Below are positions 26,201 through 34,964 of a stretch of 64,000 bases of DNA, one piece after another. Position 1 is the first letter of the stretch; each line of letters begins with the position of its first letter. The position numbers were made by a program, and so were the translations under genes. This DNA comes from Schistosoma haematobium. Lineage: Eukaryota > Platyhelminthes > Trematoda > Strigeidida > Schistosomatidae. The notes under the pieces are model-generated. The model was not told the DNA's origin. It searched no databases and worked only from the letters and a program-made list of their open reading frames with translations. The stretch is from contig NC_067196.1 in the NCBI RefSeq assembly GCF_000699445.3, positions 24,755,116 to 24,819,115 of the forward strand. The letters are read 5' to 3'.

Positions 26201-27725
26201 TGTAACTTCTTTTGTCTAGTCACTGATAATTTCTCTTTGTTCCTGGATATCGTACCTGTATGCTGGAGTTCTTATGCCAAGATGTTTCTCTAAGTCGCTC
26301 GGTTTCAATACAAAGAGTTGTTCATAAGTCGATACAAATTCTTGGCAACTGTCCATGTCATAAATTTATTTAAGTGTTTTTTAGCCACCCTTAAAAACAA
26401 CCAATGTGTTCAATTCAAACAGAATTATCTTCAGCAACAATAGAGGAAACGAAATAGTGTTAATTATTTTGACAAACAATAAGCTGTTTGCGTCCAGTAG
26501 ACCCACAACTTCAATCATTTACATTATTCTGTCCTAATTTTCGCCTAATACGAGGACTTTAAGGTGTCTTATGGTAACAATATACACTACTAGTTTAATC
26601 TCTGCGTATTCCGAGTTCGTAAATATAATGCACATAGCTTTTACGTATTTCATTCTAAAGATTTACATTCTATATGATTCTAAAATTAAACCTTAAACAA
26701 GTGGATTGTGGCTAGTAGTCGAATCCCGGATACACGTTTCGTCTTATTTGGGACTCGTCAGCTGGGAATACCTGCATCTCACTATTGATTTTCACATCGA
26801 GACTCGAACAACAGTACATTTCTCTTAAGGCGTCAATGTCTCATCAACTTAGCTACTGAGTCCAGATAACCACTCACTTGTATAACTGGTATAATATTTA
26901 TATCATTTTTATAGAAGATTGAGTTATCCCGCTGTTGATATTCTTGATCAGTCTTGGTTATGATATGTCTATCTTGTTTGAATTGCCTCGATATTGCCGT
27001 TTTCCACACGTGTTTTTATAGAACAGATGAACTGTCGCTAGTAATGGAATTCAGGTCCACATTCGGTCCTATTTGCGACTTATATACTTGTGAAAATGGT
27101 TATATTGAGGTAATCCGCTAAGAATGAATATGTGCTAACCAAAACCGATTAAAATCGAACCAAAAATATCAACAGTGGAATAACTCAAACCTTTTTAATG
27201 GTAAGTTATAGACTTTATTCCTTCTTTTTTTTGTTGTTTTAAATATGAATATATAGAGCCTTCAAATTACCAATTTTCACTCTTAATTTACCTTTCTTTA
27301 CGTATATTAAAATAGGTCGATTATTTGGTTTCTTCTCACGAGCACCATATTTACCTGGTGGAAGTCAAGAAACAGGAGGAATCGATCTTACTCTTTCCGA
27401 AAAATTATCTAACCATGACAATGATGAGAAAATTAATTCTATGGAGAAATGTTCTGAGTTTTGTAATTCTACAAATAAAAAAGATCAAAAAACAACAAAT
27501 TCACTTACTTCATCATTATCATCTAATGATTTATTTGAAAATGATTTATGTTGTTATGAACCGTTACAACTTGAATGTCGATTAGATTTTGAATTACAAA
27601 TATCACGTTATGAAAATATGTACCTTTCTCTATTGACTTCACATACTAGCTATTGGACTAATCCAGATATTTGTATGTTTATCATGACATATTTATTTCC
27701 ATTAAAACCCGGTTCAACAGATTAA
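7979..27725 (+). CDS. DDHD1: DDHD1-like intracellular phospholipase A1, 11 exons (5' end not identified)
   Basis: Exons: 7979-8225, 8882-9268, 10760-10876, 11985-12123, 14085-14565, 16360-16472, 19096-19282, 22740-22889, 24483-24638, 25158-25248, 27316-27725. All introns are GT-AG and all phases agree, giving 825 codons plus TAG's sister stop TAA at 27723-27725. In order: a WWE-like N-terminal module ([19 protein letters not shown]), conserved blocks [17 protein letters not shown] and [11 protein letters not shown], the lipase block VEFLPVEWR...[12 protein letters not shown] with the nucleophile motif AHSLG (Ser codon 14413-14415), and a C-terminal DDHD domain with candidate Asp, Asp, His, Asp residues at 22881, 27585, 27642 and 27666. 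No SAM domain lies between lipase and DDHD parts, which favours DDHD1 over DDHD2. The family hydrolyses phosphatidic acid and other phospholipids at sn-1 on cytosolic membrane faces. Human DDHD1 is about 900 residues, so only a short N-terminus should be missing. Confidence 0.93.
8882..9268 (+). CDS. DDHD1: DDHD1-like gene, exon 2
   Basis: The acceptor TTTCTCTTCAG and donor GTAAGT keep phase 1 on both sides. The start reads [14 protein letters not shown] and [16 protein letters not shown], conserved in the family. The second half is a Ser- and Asn-rich linker, probably disordered. The open frame runs on to 9330, but only the donor at 9269 gives a phase that fits the next exon. Confidence 0.88.
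10165..10245 (+). repeat. tRNA-like pseudogene or SINE head in intron 2
   Basis: TGGCTTAGTGGTTAAGAC resembles an A box and GGTCTGAATCC a degenerate B box, at tRNA-like spacing. No clear acceptor stem closes, so it is a decayed tRNA-derived sequence rather than a working tRNA. Confidence 0.45.
10760..10876 (+). CDS. DDHD1: DDHD1-like gene, exon 3
   Basis: The acceptor is CTTTTTTTAG and the donor GTATGT, phase 1 to phase 1. It encodes a 39-residue block with [19 protein letters not shown] and RQKLGMQK. Its position and both phases fit between the neighbouring exons. Confidence 0.85.
11985..12123 (+). CDS. DDHD1: DDHD1-like gene, exon 4 (HGIGQ motif)
   Basis: The acceptor is GAATTTCAG and the donor GTACGT, phase 1 to phase 2. 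It encodes GTRLCRGF followed by [16 protein letters not shown], the hallmark strand and loop at the start of the alpha/beta-hydrolase lipase core of PA-PLA1 enzymes. Confidence 0.92.
12375..12562 (+). mobile_element. tRNA-derived SINE with hammerhead motif (decayed), intron 4
   Basis: The 3' part matches the intact copies at 58230 and 63330. The hammerhead core CTGAAGA (12477-12483), stem II GTCC/GGAC and GAAAC are retained, but stem I no longer pairs. The tRNA-like head is heavily mutated. Confidence 0.75.
12833..13144 (-). mobile_element. Solo LTR, family B, copy 1 (intron 4)
   Basis: 312 bp with terminal TGTTA/TAACA, flanked by a perfect TATGA duplication (12828-12832 and 13145-13149). 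It matches 51638-51951 throughout. The minus orientation is inferred from a CCAATCAG box followed by TATAAATA on that strand. Confidence 0.9.
14085..14565 (+). CDS. DDHD1: DDHD1-like gene, exon 5 (lipase nucleophile)
   Basis: The acceptor is TATTGTAAAG and the donor GTGAGC, phase 2 to phase 0. It encodes [24 protein letters not shown] and [19 protein letters not shown]. The putative nucleophile is the Ser of AHSLG. Vertebrate family members usually have Ser where Ala stands, so this is a mild variant of the GxSxG-like elbow. Confidence 0.95.
14766..15615 (+). mobile_element. Non-LTR retrotransposon 3' fragment with TGAC-repeat tail (intron 5)
   Basis: The open frame 14774-15331 encodes the C-terminal part of an RTE-like polyprotein: [40 protein letters not shown] and a final [14 protein letters not shown]. 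About the first 125 bp repeat the block ([20 protein letters not shown]) that occurs again at about 15037, so two fragments are fused at about 14894. A 3' UTR of about 260 bp ends in tandem CTGA units at 15593-15615. This is a different family from the GTAA-tailed RTE elsewhere in the window. Confidence 0.8.
15616..16040 (+). mobile_element. Further decayed fragments of the TGAC-tailed non-LTR element
   Basis: 15616-15860 starts directly after the CTGA tail of the previous fragment and repeats the CCTTGGCATG...GGTTGGAAGAAAGC segment and downstream sequence, with many stops. 15960-16035 resembles the segment encoding [12 protein letters not shown]. The boundaries are approximate. Confidence 0.6.
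16360..16472 (+). CDS. DDHD1: DDHD1-like gene, exon 6
   Basis: The acceptor is TTATTCTCAG and the donor GTGAGT, phase 0 to phase 2. It encodes a variable linker rich in Asn and Leu, ending in a helical stretch ([15 protein letters not shown]) that continues into exon 7, as expected of the coiled segment before the DDHD part. Confidence 0.82.
16518..16982 (-). mobile_element. 3' end of the TGAC-tailed non-LTR element, minus strand (intron 6)
   Basis: A minus-strand ORF (16961-16722) encodes [18 protein letters not shown] and [15 protein letters not shown]. It is followed by a 3' UTR that ends in TGAC units (16520-16532). It is truncated at the 5' end near 16982. Confidence 0.8.
18150..18652 (-). 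repeat. Dispersed repeat D, copy 1 (intron 6)
   Basis: The reverse complement matches 32427-32880 along its whole length, for example around GGTCACCGGCTACCATGGGA and CACATAAACATTGGTAC. There is no long ORF. Partial copies lie at 31345-31400 and 34965-35045. The element class is not recognised. Confidence 0.8.
18866..18973 (-). mobile_element. SINE 3' part with inactivated hammerhead (intron 6)
   Basis: Read on the minus strand, stem I CACTG/CAGTG (18951-18955 with 18912-18916) and the core CTGAGGA are kept. The conserved GGACGAAAC has become GGACAAGAC, which should abolish cleavage. Confidence 0.75.
19096..19282 (+). CDS. DDHD1: DDHD1-like gene, exon 7
   Basis: The acceptor is TATTATGCAG and the donor GTAAGT, phase 2 to phase 0. 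It begins [13 protein letters not shown], which completes the helix of exon 6. It then becomes a low-complexity Ser/Asn/Gln linker. No SAM domain is present. Confidence 0.82.
19484..21733 (+). mobile_element. SR2-like RTE retrotransposon, 5'-truncated (intron 7)
   Basis: Homology to the full-length copy at 59670-62864 begins at about 19484, inside the end of the endonuclease (SDHHLLV). It runs to the 3' tail of GTAA units at 21713-21733. One in-frame TAG (19757-19759) separates a short 5' ORF from a long intact RT frame. It lies in the sense orientation within an intron of gene 1. No clear target-site duplication was found. Confidence 0.9.
19901..21721 (+). CDS. RTE-clade reverse transcriptase, intact RT domain
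   Basis: 606 residues from the first Met; the frame is open back to 19760. RT motifs appear in order: [24 protein letters not shown] [27 protein letters not shown] (motif A Asp), [13 protein letters not shown] CVRQGCLLS, and [11 protein letters not shown] with both catalytic Asp (codons 20942-20947). The thumb and C-terminal region contains [20 protein letters not shown] and [13 protein letters not shown]. The endonuclease is missing, apart from its last residues upstream of a TAG at 19757. The protein would make cDNA by target-primed reverse transcription if translated, but without an endonuclease it is not autonomous. It is the best-preserved RT in the window. Confidence 0.88.
   Translation: MKRSIRTDKRKYVEDLATTAEKAVREGNMRQLYDTTKKLSGNRRKPERPVKSKGREVITNIEEQQNRCVEHFKELLNRLAPLNPPNIEAAPTDLPINVGPPTIGEISMAIRQIKSGKAAGPDNIPAEALKADVAATARILHILFNKISDEEQVPTNWKEGLLIKIPKKGDLSNCDNYRGITLLSIPGKVFNRVLLNRMKNCVDAQLRDQKAGFRKDRSCTNQIATLRIIVEQSIEWNSSLYINFIDYEKAFDSVDRTRLWKLLRHYGVPQKIVNIMQSSYDGLHCKIVHRGQLIDSFEVKTCVRQGCLLSLFLFLLVIDWVMKTSTSEGKHGIQWTSRMQLDDLDFADDLALISKTQQQMQVKTNSVAAASAAVGLNIHKGKSRILRYNTACTNPITIDGDDLEDVNTFTYLGSITDEQGGSDADVKARIGKARTAYLQLRNIWNSKQLSTNTKVRIFNTNVNTVLLYGAETWRTTKAIIQKIQVFINSCLRKILQIRWPDTISNNVLWERTNQIPAEEEMRKKRWKWLGHTLRKAPNCVTRQALTWNPQSQRKRGRPKNTLRREMEIDMRKMNKNWMDLERKAQDRVGWRMLVVGLCSIRSNRRK
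21740..22739. other. Remainder of intron 7
   Basis: AT-rich sequence with no recognised gene or repeat. It is followed by the exon 8 acceptor. Confidence 0.5.
22740..22889 (+). CDS. DDHD1: DDHD1-like gene, exon 8 (start of DDHD domain)
   Basis: The acceptor is GTTCTATAG and the donor GTAAGT, phase 0 on both sides. It encodes [19 protein letters not shown] and [11 protein letters not shown]. The Asp of HPADPV is a likely first Asp of the DDHD signature. Confidence 0.93.
24015..24145 (-). mobile_element. Strongly decayed SINE (intron 8)
   Basis: The minus strand shows a tRNA-like head, AGTCTAAAGGTTAAGTGTC, and a degenerate copy of the region that contains the hammerhead in other copies (around 24030-24060). 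Neither the ribozyme core nor the B box is intact. Confidence 0.5.
24483..24638 (+). CDS. DDHD1: DDHD1-like gene, exon 9
   Basis: The acceptor is CTTATTTTAG and the donor GTAAGT, phase 0 on both sides. It begins [13 protein letters not shown], the direct continuation of HPADPV in the family. A second possible donor inside the exon (after 24602) would break the phase with exon 10. Confidence 0.9.
25158..25248 (+). CDS. DDHD1: DDHD1-like gene, exon 10
   Basis: The acceptor is TTGTCTTAG and the donor GTGAGT, phase 0 to phase 1. It encodes a short polar linker within the DDHD domain. The assignment rests on splice sites and phase rather than on conservation. Confidence 0.75.
25823..26177 (+). 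mobile_element. Solo LTR, family A, copy 2 (intron 10)
   Basis: 355 bp from TGTTGAGTCGGC to CTTATCA, with a perfect TTGGT duplication at 25818-25822 and 26178-26182. It contains a CCAATCAG box and TATAAATA (about 26012) in promoter-like order. The same family is at 2695-3049. Confidence 0.92.
26698..26870 (-). mobile_element. Sm-alpha-like SINE with hammerhead (intron 10)
   Basis: On the minus strand there is a tRNA-like head (CTCAGTAGCTAAGTTGATGA with a B-box-like GTTCGAGTCTC). The hammerhead segment and the tail CTACTAGCCACAATCC follow. It resembles the schistosome Sm-alpha family, known to carry hammerhead ribozymes. The copy at 59245-59410 has the same order. Confidence 0.82.
26720..26768 (-). 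ncRNA. Hammerhead ribozyme motif (Sm-alpha type)
   Basis: Minus-strand core CTGACGA (26755-26761), stem II GTCC/AGAC closing a CAAATA loop, and GAAAC (26736-26740). Stem I is only partly paired (TCCC/GGGA). The core residues are intact, so weak activity is possible. Confidence 0.7.
27015..27075 (-). mobile_element. Sm-alpha hammerhead remnant (intron 10)
   Basis: The minus strand reads AAGTCGCAAATAGGACCGAATG...GAATTCCATTACTAGCGAC, recognisably the ribozyme and tail segment but with both core boxes mutated. Confidence 0.55.
27316..27725 (+). CDS. DDHD1: DDHD1-like gene, last exon (end of DDHD domain)
   Basis: The acceptor is TTAAAATAG; it enters in phase 1 and ends at TAA 27723-27725. A Ser/Asn-rich insert is followed by [20 protein letters not shown] and CMFIMTYLF, the conserved C-terminal block with candidate second Asp, His and last Asp of the domain. 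Confidence 0.93.
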
Positions 27726-28002
27726 AATATCGTAATTCCATTTGTGTTTATCTCCAAAAATATTGATTTATTCTGTTTTTTTCTTTTCTTTTTCTTTTTT
27801 TTTTAAAATTTTTTTATTTTTCATTGGTAAATATTTCTACCGTAAGATGTTGTTATGCTTTATTTTATTTAGATGTTCAACTTTGTCATACTACTATCTT
27901 CTTGTTAAATAGATTAAAAGATTATCAACCACTTACTTACATTTAATAAGTTAAAACATTATTATTTTATATTTCCATTATCATCAATCCACTTATTTAT
28001 TA

Positions 28003-28008
28003 AATAAA
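28003..28008 (+). promoter_or_regulatory. Candidate polyadenylation signal of the DDHD1-like gene
   Basis: The first canonical AATAAA I noticed downstream of the stop codon at 27723. It follows a T-rich 3' UTR with long T runs (27770-27830). Usage cannot be shown from sequence alone. Confidence 0.45.
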
Positions 28009-28019
28009 ATTTACCAGAA

Positions 28020-29490
28020 ACTAAGTAGGAAAAACAACTGAATTCTTTTCATACAGAATTACACATTCTGTATATTTGTGTATTCTATTTATGGATGGAT
28101 GATTAGTCTAGATCAATAATTCTATCCTTAAGTCTTTCAACAATTATGTACTTTAAATGTTTGTTATTATTGTCAATGTTATTGTATTGACCATCTCTAT
28201 AGAGTTCTGATAATTTGATCATTGTCACTACAAGAAAGTATCATATATTGTAAATTAATTTTTCCTAACATACTATATGTATTCATTCATTTATCAGACG
28301 TTTATTTTCTCTTTCTCTTTTCATTATCACTTTTTTTTCCATCAATATTTCAATAATTTTACTTGATATAATTGAAGCTTTTCAATATTTTTATCATTAT
28401 TCCAAATAATACTCATTTATTATTGTATATAAATGTAGAATGCAGTGGAAATGTTAGGTTGAGATCATGTCTTTTGTTGTTAAACAGTCGTTGTGGTTTA
28501 ATTTTAATGTATATAATTTCGTTATAAGAGTACAACCAGATATTTGAGTGAGGAAACCAAACAAATAGAAAGCTTTTAGTGACTAGCCCTAATGGAAATT
28601 ATACACGCATCTATTCATTGATATGGAAATTTAAGTCAAACTTTTAGTCGATAGCGTATATCTATCAACATCGAATAATTCAACTAAATCTTAACCAATG
28701 CCATGCACACATTAACAGCTCTCATCATTTGATCATGAACTATTATGTCTGACCGACTCAACCTATCACATTTCCTCTTTGAAAAATATGTCTGGCTTTA
28801 TAGATCCGACTATATGAATAAAAGTGGGGCACATCAAACCTCAACTTTTTCGATGTTCATTAGGTGTATCACAACCAGCACTTTCAGCTATTTTCCCATT
28901 CATTTTAGTATGCGAGTGACAGTTATTAGCATGTAATTTTCATTTTGTGTTTCTCATCTGGGATTTTTACCCGGAATATACCGACATATTGATATTAGGA
29001 TAGTTGCAGATAACTTCAACCAAATTTCCTCAACTGTTACAAACATTAATCACACATTACTAAAGTTGGAATTTTGGAATTCCAATTTTCCTCTGGATTA
29101 TCGTAACGAGTTATATAATCAGTTCAAGACAATATACTTTCATGTCATTGACGGAACTTATTTGAACATTTCAAGGTCTTTGATTCAACATGCAATCTTT
29201 GATAGTTATTTTAATGAAGAATGAAATTTATCTTCTAAAATAACTTTAAATATACCGCTATGTAACTACCACTTTTGATCACTTGATTCGTCGATACAAG
29301 GATTACAATTATTTTAGAATTTTCTTACAACATTGAGGTGATTTTTTGGAATTGAAATAGTTCTGGTATCCTTAGACCAAGTATGTATAACAGCTTATAC
29401 AAACTCATTCTGTGTTTTATCTCCGAGTTATTGTTGTTAAAAGTTCATTTCAGTGTTCCGATATCCAATACACAGTAGTTTGTAAAATCT
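28020..29490. other. Intergenic region after gene 1
   Basis: AT-rich, with only short unassignable ORFs (for example 28745-28936). No conserved exon or repeat was recognised. Confidence 0.5.
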
Positions 29491-29493
29491 AAT

Positions 29494-30040
29494 TAGCGCT
29501 TTTTCCTGATTTCTTCCTCCGCTGGAAACTGGTTTGTTCTCTCCCACAGTACGTTGTTGCTAATAGTGTCCGGCCAACGGATCTGAAGTATTTTGCGTAG
29601 ACAACTGTTAATAAACACCTGTATTTTCTGGATGATGGCTTTCGTAGTTCTCCAGGTTTCCGCCCCATACAGTAGAACTGTGTTGACATTTGTATTGAAA
29701 ATCCTGACCTTGGTGTTGGTTGACAGTTGCTTTGAGTTCCAGATGTTCCTCAGTTGTAAATATGCTGTTCTTGCTTTGCCGATCCGCGCTTCCATATCTG
29801 CATCAGATCCACCGTGTTCATCAATGATGCTGACCAGATATGTAAAGATTTTTACATCCTCCAAATCTTCTCCGTGAAGTGTTATTTGATTGGTGCATGT
29901 TGTAATGTATCGGAGAATCTTGCTTTTCCTTTGTGTATGTTGAGACCTACTGCTGCTACAATAGTCGTCTTCTGCATTTGTTGTTGCGTGTGCGAAGCTT
30001 AGATCGTCCAGCTTCATCCTAGATATCCACTATATCCTAT
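29494..30040 (-). mobile_element. SR2-like RTE fragment, truncated at both ends
   Basis: The minus-strand frame encodes the RT thumb region, including [20 protein letters not shown] and [14 protein letters not shown], nearly identical to the intron 7 copy. Around 29960-30000 a deletion removes the catalytic FADD motif. It stops short of the GTAA tail at 29494. Confidence 0.85.
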
Positions 30041-30659
30041 ACTAGGATGCAGCTTAATGATATAGTAAATATATCTGTACATCATTTCTTATACAGATTT
30101 CGTATAATATATTTTTCATAATATTTAAGAATCTATCTTGAAAAGCATACATCACTCTTTTCTTTCGGTAGTAAAATGTGGTCATATTCTCAGCTTGTTT
30201 CTTAATCACAGGCATACATTGTGAGAGAAAAAAATCGTGTTATAATAATTAGAATCATTATCACTATTGTTATTAGTATTATTATTATTCGTTGAAAATA
30301 ATTTTAAACGATGATATTTGTATGATCTTAATCACGATAAAACTTTCACGAATCTCTCTTTCCATCTTCAAATGTTTGTAATTTGAATTCCAATTCGTAG
30401 TGTTTCTTTATTGTAGGGAAGTAAAATGTTCTTTTGTTTATTTTTCCCTTAAAACTTACGATCATATTAAATGTAATTACATTTAAATTAGAAATTCTCT
30501 CTATTTTCTAAATTTTCGCTCTTAAAAAAAACGACTTTCTCCTCGATGTTCACCGTTTTTTTGGTTGTTCATGCAGATGGTGTATACTCAAGTGTTCATT
30601 GCCCAGTTTTGCATAATTTCTGAAATATAAAAAAGTACGGTGACTAAAGAAACCTAACT

Positions 30660-31010
30660 ATTCTTATCTATCACAATTGATTGGTCACTGGGTGGTGATC
30701 AATGTCATGTGTGTCAAGTCCTTATTAGTGCAGATCGAATGATATCGACCATGTTGCAACGTGGCCACCAGTCTAGGTGACTCGACACTACGTGCACTAT
30801 GTTGAGATTATATGGTGGTTGGAGGTAGTTGACAGGAAACCCTGGACCCAGATTTCGTGCTACTTGGCACTCTTCAGAAAAGTTTACCTGTAATCTTGAG
30901 GAAACTGGTGCTCCCTGACGGATTCGATCTCGTGTCACCCAGCTTCACCGGTGCCAAGTAGCATGAAACCCGGGGCCAGGGTTTCCTGTCTACTACCTCC
31001 AACCGCCATC
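30660..31010. repeat. Dispersed repeat F containing a 58-bp-arm hairpin
   Basis: Arms 30813-30870 and 30951-31008 are about 90% complementary, with an 80-bp loop that has a tRNA B-box-like GGATTCGATCT. A related, more decayed copy lies at 52790-53170. The element class is not recognised. Confidence 0.7.
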
Positions 31011-31344
31011 TGTTCTTATCTATGTTTATTTCCTACAAAGTATATGTGGAATATATTTGAAAGAAAATGGAGAAATAATACTATTGATTTATAATTGGAT
31101 TACCATTAAATAGTGCCATGTTGTTATGTTTTCTATTGAACTGACGTACTGATGTTCATTTACCGTATGAATTATTACATAGTTTAAATGCAAGTTCTTA
31201 TGCTTCATGTTACATAGAACACATTAATTTCTTAATTTACGAGATATATTTTCTATTAAATAAACCAAAATTTTACTATTTCAGTTGTTATTTACAATGA
31301 GTTCAACTAATTTAAAAGTGAATTTCAGGTTAACTTAATTATGT

Positions 31345-31400
31345 CCACAAATGCCATGGTACGGCCGAGGGTGAGGAGAGTCAGCTCCTCTTCTAGAAAT
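31345..31400 (+). repeat. Fragment of dispersed repeat D (5' end)
   Basis: AAATGCCATGGTACGGCCGA and the following GAGAGTCAGCTCCTC match the start of the copy at 32445-32480. Confidence 0.65.
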
Positions 31401-32426
31401 CCTCTGAAAAGTAAAAAATGTGTTGTATTGAAATTTAGGTCAAATAATATTCTTAACGTGTCAGTGTATATGTACATTGAACTGATCAGTCGTGACAACT
31501 TATCTTCTCACACAAGGATATAACAGTGTGACTACAGTATATTATATGAAAATTCGCTTAATTCTATCTTTGGAAATGATCTGTAGACAGTTTCACAAGC
31601 AATATCTCCCTTAAATGTAATAAATTTTTTACTGTGTGAAACACAAGACCAAAAAATTTCTTTCATTAATTTCACGCTATTAAGCAATGAACTACCGTCT
31701 ACTAATTATACTAACGAATTTTATACGTACCAATAAAAAGTGTATACACTTTTACGTAAACAATATACAGGTAGTTGTTAGTTTCTATTGTTCGATGGGA
31801 ATCCTGAGCGGATTGCTTTCATATTGTTGTATGCAAGATGAAGTCATCAGTGACGCTGATTGTATTTGACGTCAAATGTCTCGGCAACCTCAGTATGGGC
31901 CCGAACCACCAACCTCTCCGTTTAAGAAGAAAGGATATGAAATAGTTGATATGAAGTGGTAAATTTACACTAATAAAAAAGTGATCAGTAGAATTAACAA
32001 TATGGAAATAAACACCATATAATATTTAAAAAAAACCATTGCATCTTTGAGTAAAATACAGTCCAATGAATAAAAATTGTGTCCCAGTGATATCATTTTC
32101 TGAAACTGTACGATAGTATTTACAGTTATCCTGGTCTCGTCACTTATTTAAACTTGTCAATTATTTTCCATATCTCTTTCATAAGTCATTTTTTATTTTG
32201 TCTCATTATTGCACTTCAACCATTACGTAACTTATTTCAGACAATAGAAAATATGTTGATGAATTTTTAGTAACCTTATGAATGATTACTATAATTTGAT
32301 ATTTAGATCATATACTATTATATGCGAAATAACTATTAATAAACTTGTACAACTCTAAAAAATAACATTGTCAAAAAGAAAGATTTTTTCCTTGAACTGT
32401 CTTTATTTTACTAAATAATAGCCTCC
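31400..32426. other. Intergenic region without recognised gene
   Basis: Short ORFs only (31687-31869 and others); no motif or repeat was recognised. Confidence 0.45.
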
Positions 32427-32880
32427 AAATGCCCTGGCACTGCCCCTAAATGCCTTGGTACGGACGAGAGTGGGCAAAGTCAGCTTTCCCTCTCGAAGTA
32501 CTCTCACACGGCCACGTGCATACAACCACTGTCAGAGAAGTCCTGCTCACTGCCTTCTCGTGGCGAATGTCCGACTCTCTAATCGGGTTGGTGGTTGAGG
32601 AGAATCCATTTAGGGGAATTGGAAAACCCTGATCCCAAACCAATGGTGTATGAACCTATAGTTGGTCACCGGCTACCATGGGACTGCATTTCCTGACGTT
32701 GCTTCACTGCCTTTTGGATTAGACCTTTAGGTCAAAGGCTCCGGGTGTGGCTCCCCAAAATAAACTACCTGCTTCGGTTTTGCCATACAGGCAGTATCCC
32801 AGCCCTCACACAAATGGCATGATTTATGTGGCGCATATATATTTGGTGCCTCCTTGTACCAATGTTTATGTGTTTAAGTT
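32427..32880 (+). repeat. Dispersed repeat D, copy 2
   Basis: About 450 bp matching 18150-18652 in inverted orientation. It runs from AAATGCCTTGGTACGG to ACCAATGTTTATGTGTTTAA. The start is duplicated: a partial AATGCCCTGGCACTG unit precedes it. No ORF is conserved between copies. Confidence 0.8.
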
Positions 32881-33285
32881 AATTAATTAATCAACTAATT
32901 AATAACTGAAATATTTGCCTTATTTTCTTTGAAATTATTCAAATAATAGAAAACAATCGGTAACTCATTAAATAAGTATTATTATTCTAAAGAAACAAAA
33001 AAGGAGTGTCATAGATAACAATTTGTATCATCAAGCTACGTAACGAATCTTCGAAATTTTTCATTGTCTATACAGAGGACTGGATTTATAGAGATTTATA
33101 TGAAAGTTTTCTTGGTACAATTTCACTCCAAATGTATGACATTCATACTAACTCGACGTATCTTCTTAGATTAAATCTGTTACTTAATCAGTATTATGAT
33201 GTTAATCATTGACACAAATCAACAAAACCTAAAAAATATACAGTTGGTAAGAGTTCGATAAAATGCTTAGGTTATATAGGATTAT

Positions 33286-33976
33286 GAAAAGAGCAAGAAC
33301 AAAGATTCTAGCAGAATAGCATGAATGCATTTTATTTCGTAGGTTCTCGTCAGCTGCTTTGAACATGTTCCAAAAAGTCTTAGAACAAGGGAAAGGAAGA
33401 CTCTGAACAGTGCAATCACCAAACATCTCCTTGATACAGGACATCAGGTAGATACCTTGCAATCCTTTAGGGTGATTAGTAAGCAGCCAAACTCCAGTCT
33501 TCTGAAGTTTGCTGGAGCCATTGCCATCAGGCGTCTAAAACCTGACCTATGTATTCAAAAGGAGACGGTGGTTAATTTTTCCTTGCCCTGGTGACAAATA
33601 TTCTTTCACTACACCATAAAATTTTATTTTATTTTTTATTTTTTCTCTTTTGCATTTATTACATTATTGACTCTATTTTATTTTTTAAACTATCTTTCAA
33701 ATTAATAATCTTTCAACTGAACTCTACTCACTACATTCCTTCAATGTTATTCATTATGTAATCGATTGTTTCTAACCCACTTTTGAACTGTTGTCACAAT
33801 TAATGTTGTAGAATATTCTTTCACATTAGGTATATATTTGCAATATTCAGTTAGCAATTTAAACCCATTATGTAATTATGATTTTTAAATATCACAGGTT
33901 GTAAGCAGCTGACGAGAACCTACGAAATAAAATGAATTCATGCTATTCTGCTAGAATCTTTGTTCTTGCTCTTTTC
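33286..33976 (+). mobile_element. Penelope-like element remnant bounded by inverted repeats
   Basis: Arms of about 73 bp at 33286-33358 and 33904-33976 are reverse complements with few differences. They enclose the C-terminal end of a GIY-YIG-type ORF (33400-33594) and about 310 bp of 3' UTR. Inverted terminal arms and hammerhead-like boxes (CTGACGAG and CGAAAT at 33909-33928) are typical of the pseudo-LTRs of Penelope-like elements. It is truncated at the 5' end. Confidence 0.65.
33400..33594 (+). pseudogene. C-terminal end of a Penelope-like GIY-YIG endonuclease ORF
   Basis: The frame reads SAITKHLLDTGHQVD, then LLKFAGAIAIRRLKPDLC and IQKETVVNFSLPW before TGA at 33592-33594. The order 'SAI..H...TGH...', 'AI..LKP.LC', 'Q.E...SLPW' is characteristic of the end of Penelope-type polyproteins in flatworms and arthropods. 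The N-terminal GIY-YIG motif and the RT are absent. It is a remnant. Confidence 0.65.
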
Positions 33977-34333
33977 AAAATGATAAAGGGAACTATGTGT
34001 ATGAAATTTCTCAAAAAGACGCCTCCCTGAACAGTTATATAGGATTAGTTCGCTACAGATTATCACATGAGTTCTTTGATCGATTTATTCAATATTGCCT
34101 AAAACCACATGAAACTAATAATTTGACTCGCAAATGTGATTTACTTATGAATGCAACATTTTATTGCATAAAACGACTCTATTTGTTGACAGTTCATTCT
34201 TTATTCTGATTTATTCCGTTTTCACTGGAGCGTTGGATCAATAATCCGGAGATTTTTTTGATAAACTTCATCACACAATGTATATATTTGAATCATGGAA
34301 ATCATTCACTTAAAGGTAATCGATACTAGGATA

Positions 34334-34612
34334 CTTACTTACGCCTGTTACTCCTAATGGAGCATAGACCGCTGACCAGCATTCTACAACCCACTCTGTC
34401 CTGGGCCTTCCTTTCCAGTTCTATTCAATTTTCGTCCATTTTTACTCATATCTGTCTCCATTTCTCTGCGTAAAGTATTCTTTGGTCTTCCTCTTTTCCT
34501 TTGGCCTTGAGGATTCGACGTGAGGGCTTGCCTTGTGACACAGTTGGGTGCTTTCCTCAATGTGTGTCCTACCTACTTCCAGCGCCTCTTCCTGATTTCT
34601 TCCTCCGCTGGG
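34334..34612 (-). mobile_element. SR2-like RTE, 279-bp 3' end with target-site duplication
   Basis: The minus strand covers the last part of the RT ORF (region of RKKRW...RPKNTLRRE, with stops) and the GGCGTAAGTAAG tail at 34334-34345. It is flanked by a perfect 15-bp duplication, ATCGATACTAGGATA, at 34319-34333 and 34613-34627: a classic 5'-truncated LINE insertion. Confidence 0.93.
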
Positions 34613-34964
34613 ATCGATACTAGGATAAGGGATACCCTTATACTATTTATCTTACAATTAAATAGAAACTCTACTATTAAATACATTAATATTGTTTGTT
34701 AAATATCATACTTCCATTTGGTAAACTAATCAATATAACAAGTAAAAACGAATGCAAAATTATTTGAGAAATCTGTTACATTGCAGAATAATAAATAAAA
34801 ACTTTTGTCTGAATTTGATCGAATAGTTTCAGAGTATTTGGGCGCCGAGTTGATGTGAGACATTAAAGAAGAAGAATGTATTTGTAAAATCTCAACGAAA
34901 GAATTTGAAGTAAATCCAACATTTTGCTTGGCGATCCGATCCTAGCTTTTTTAAGGAAATATAT

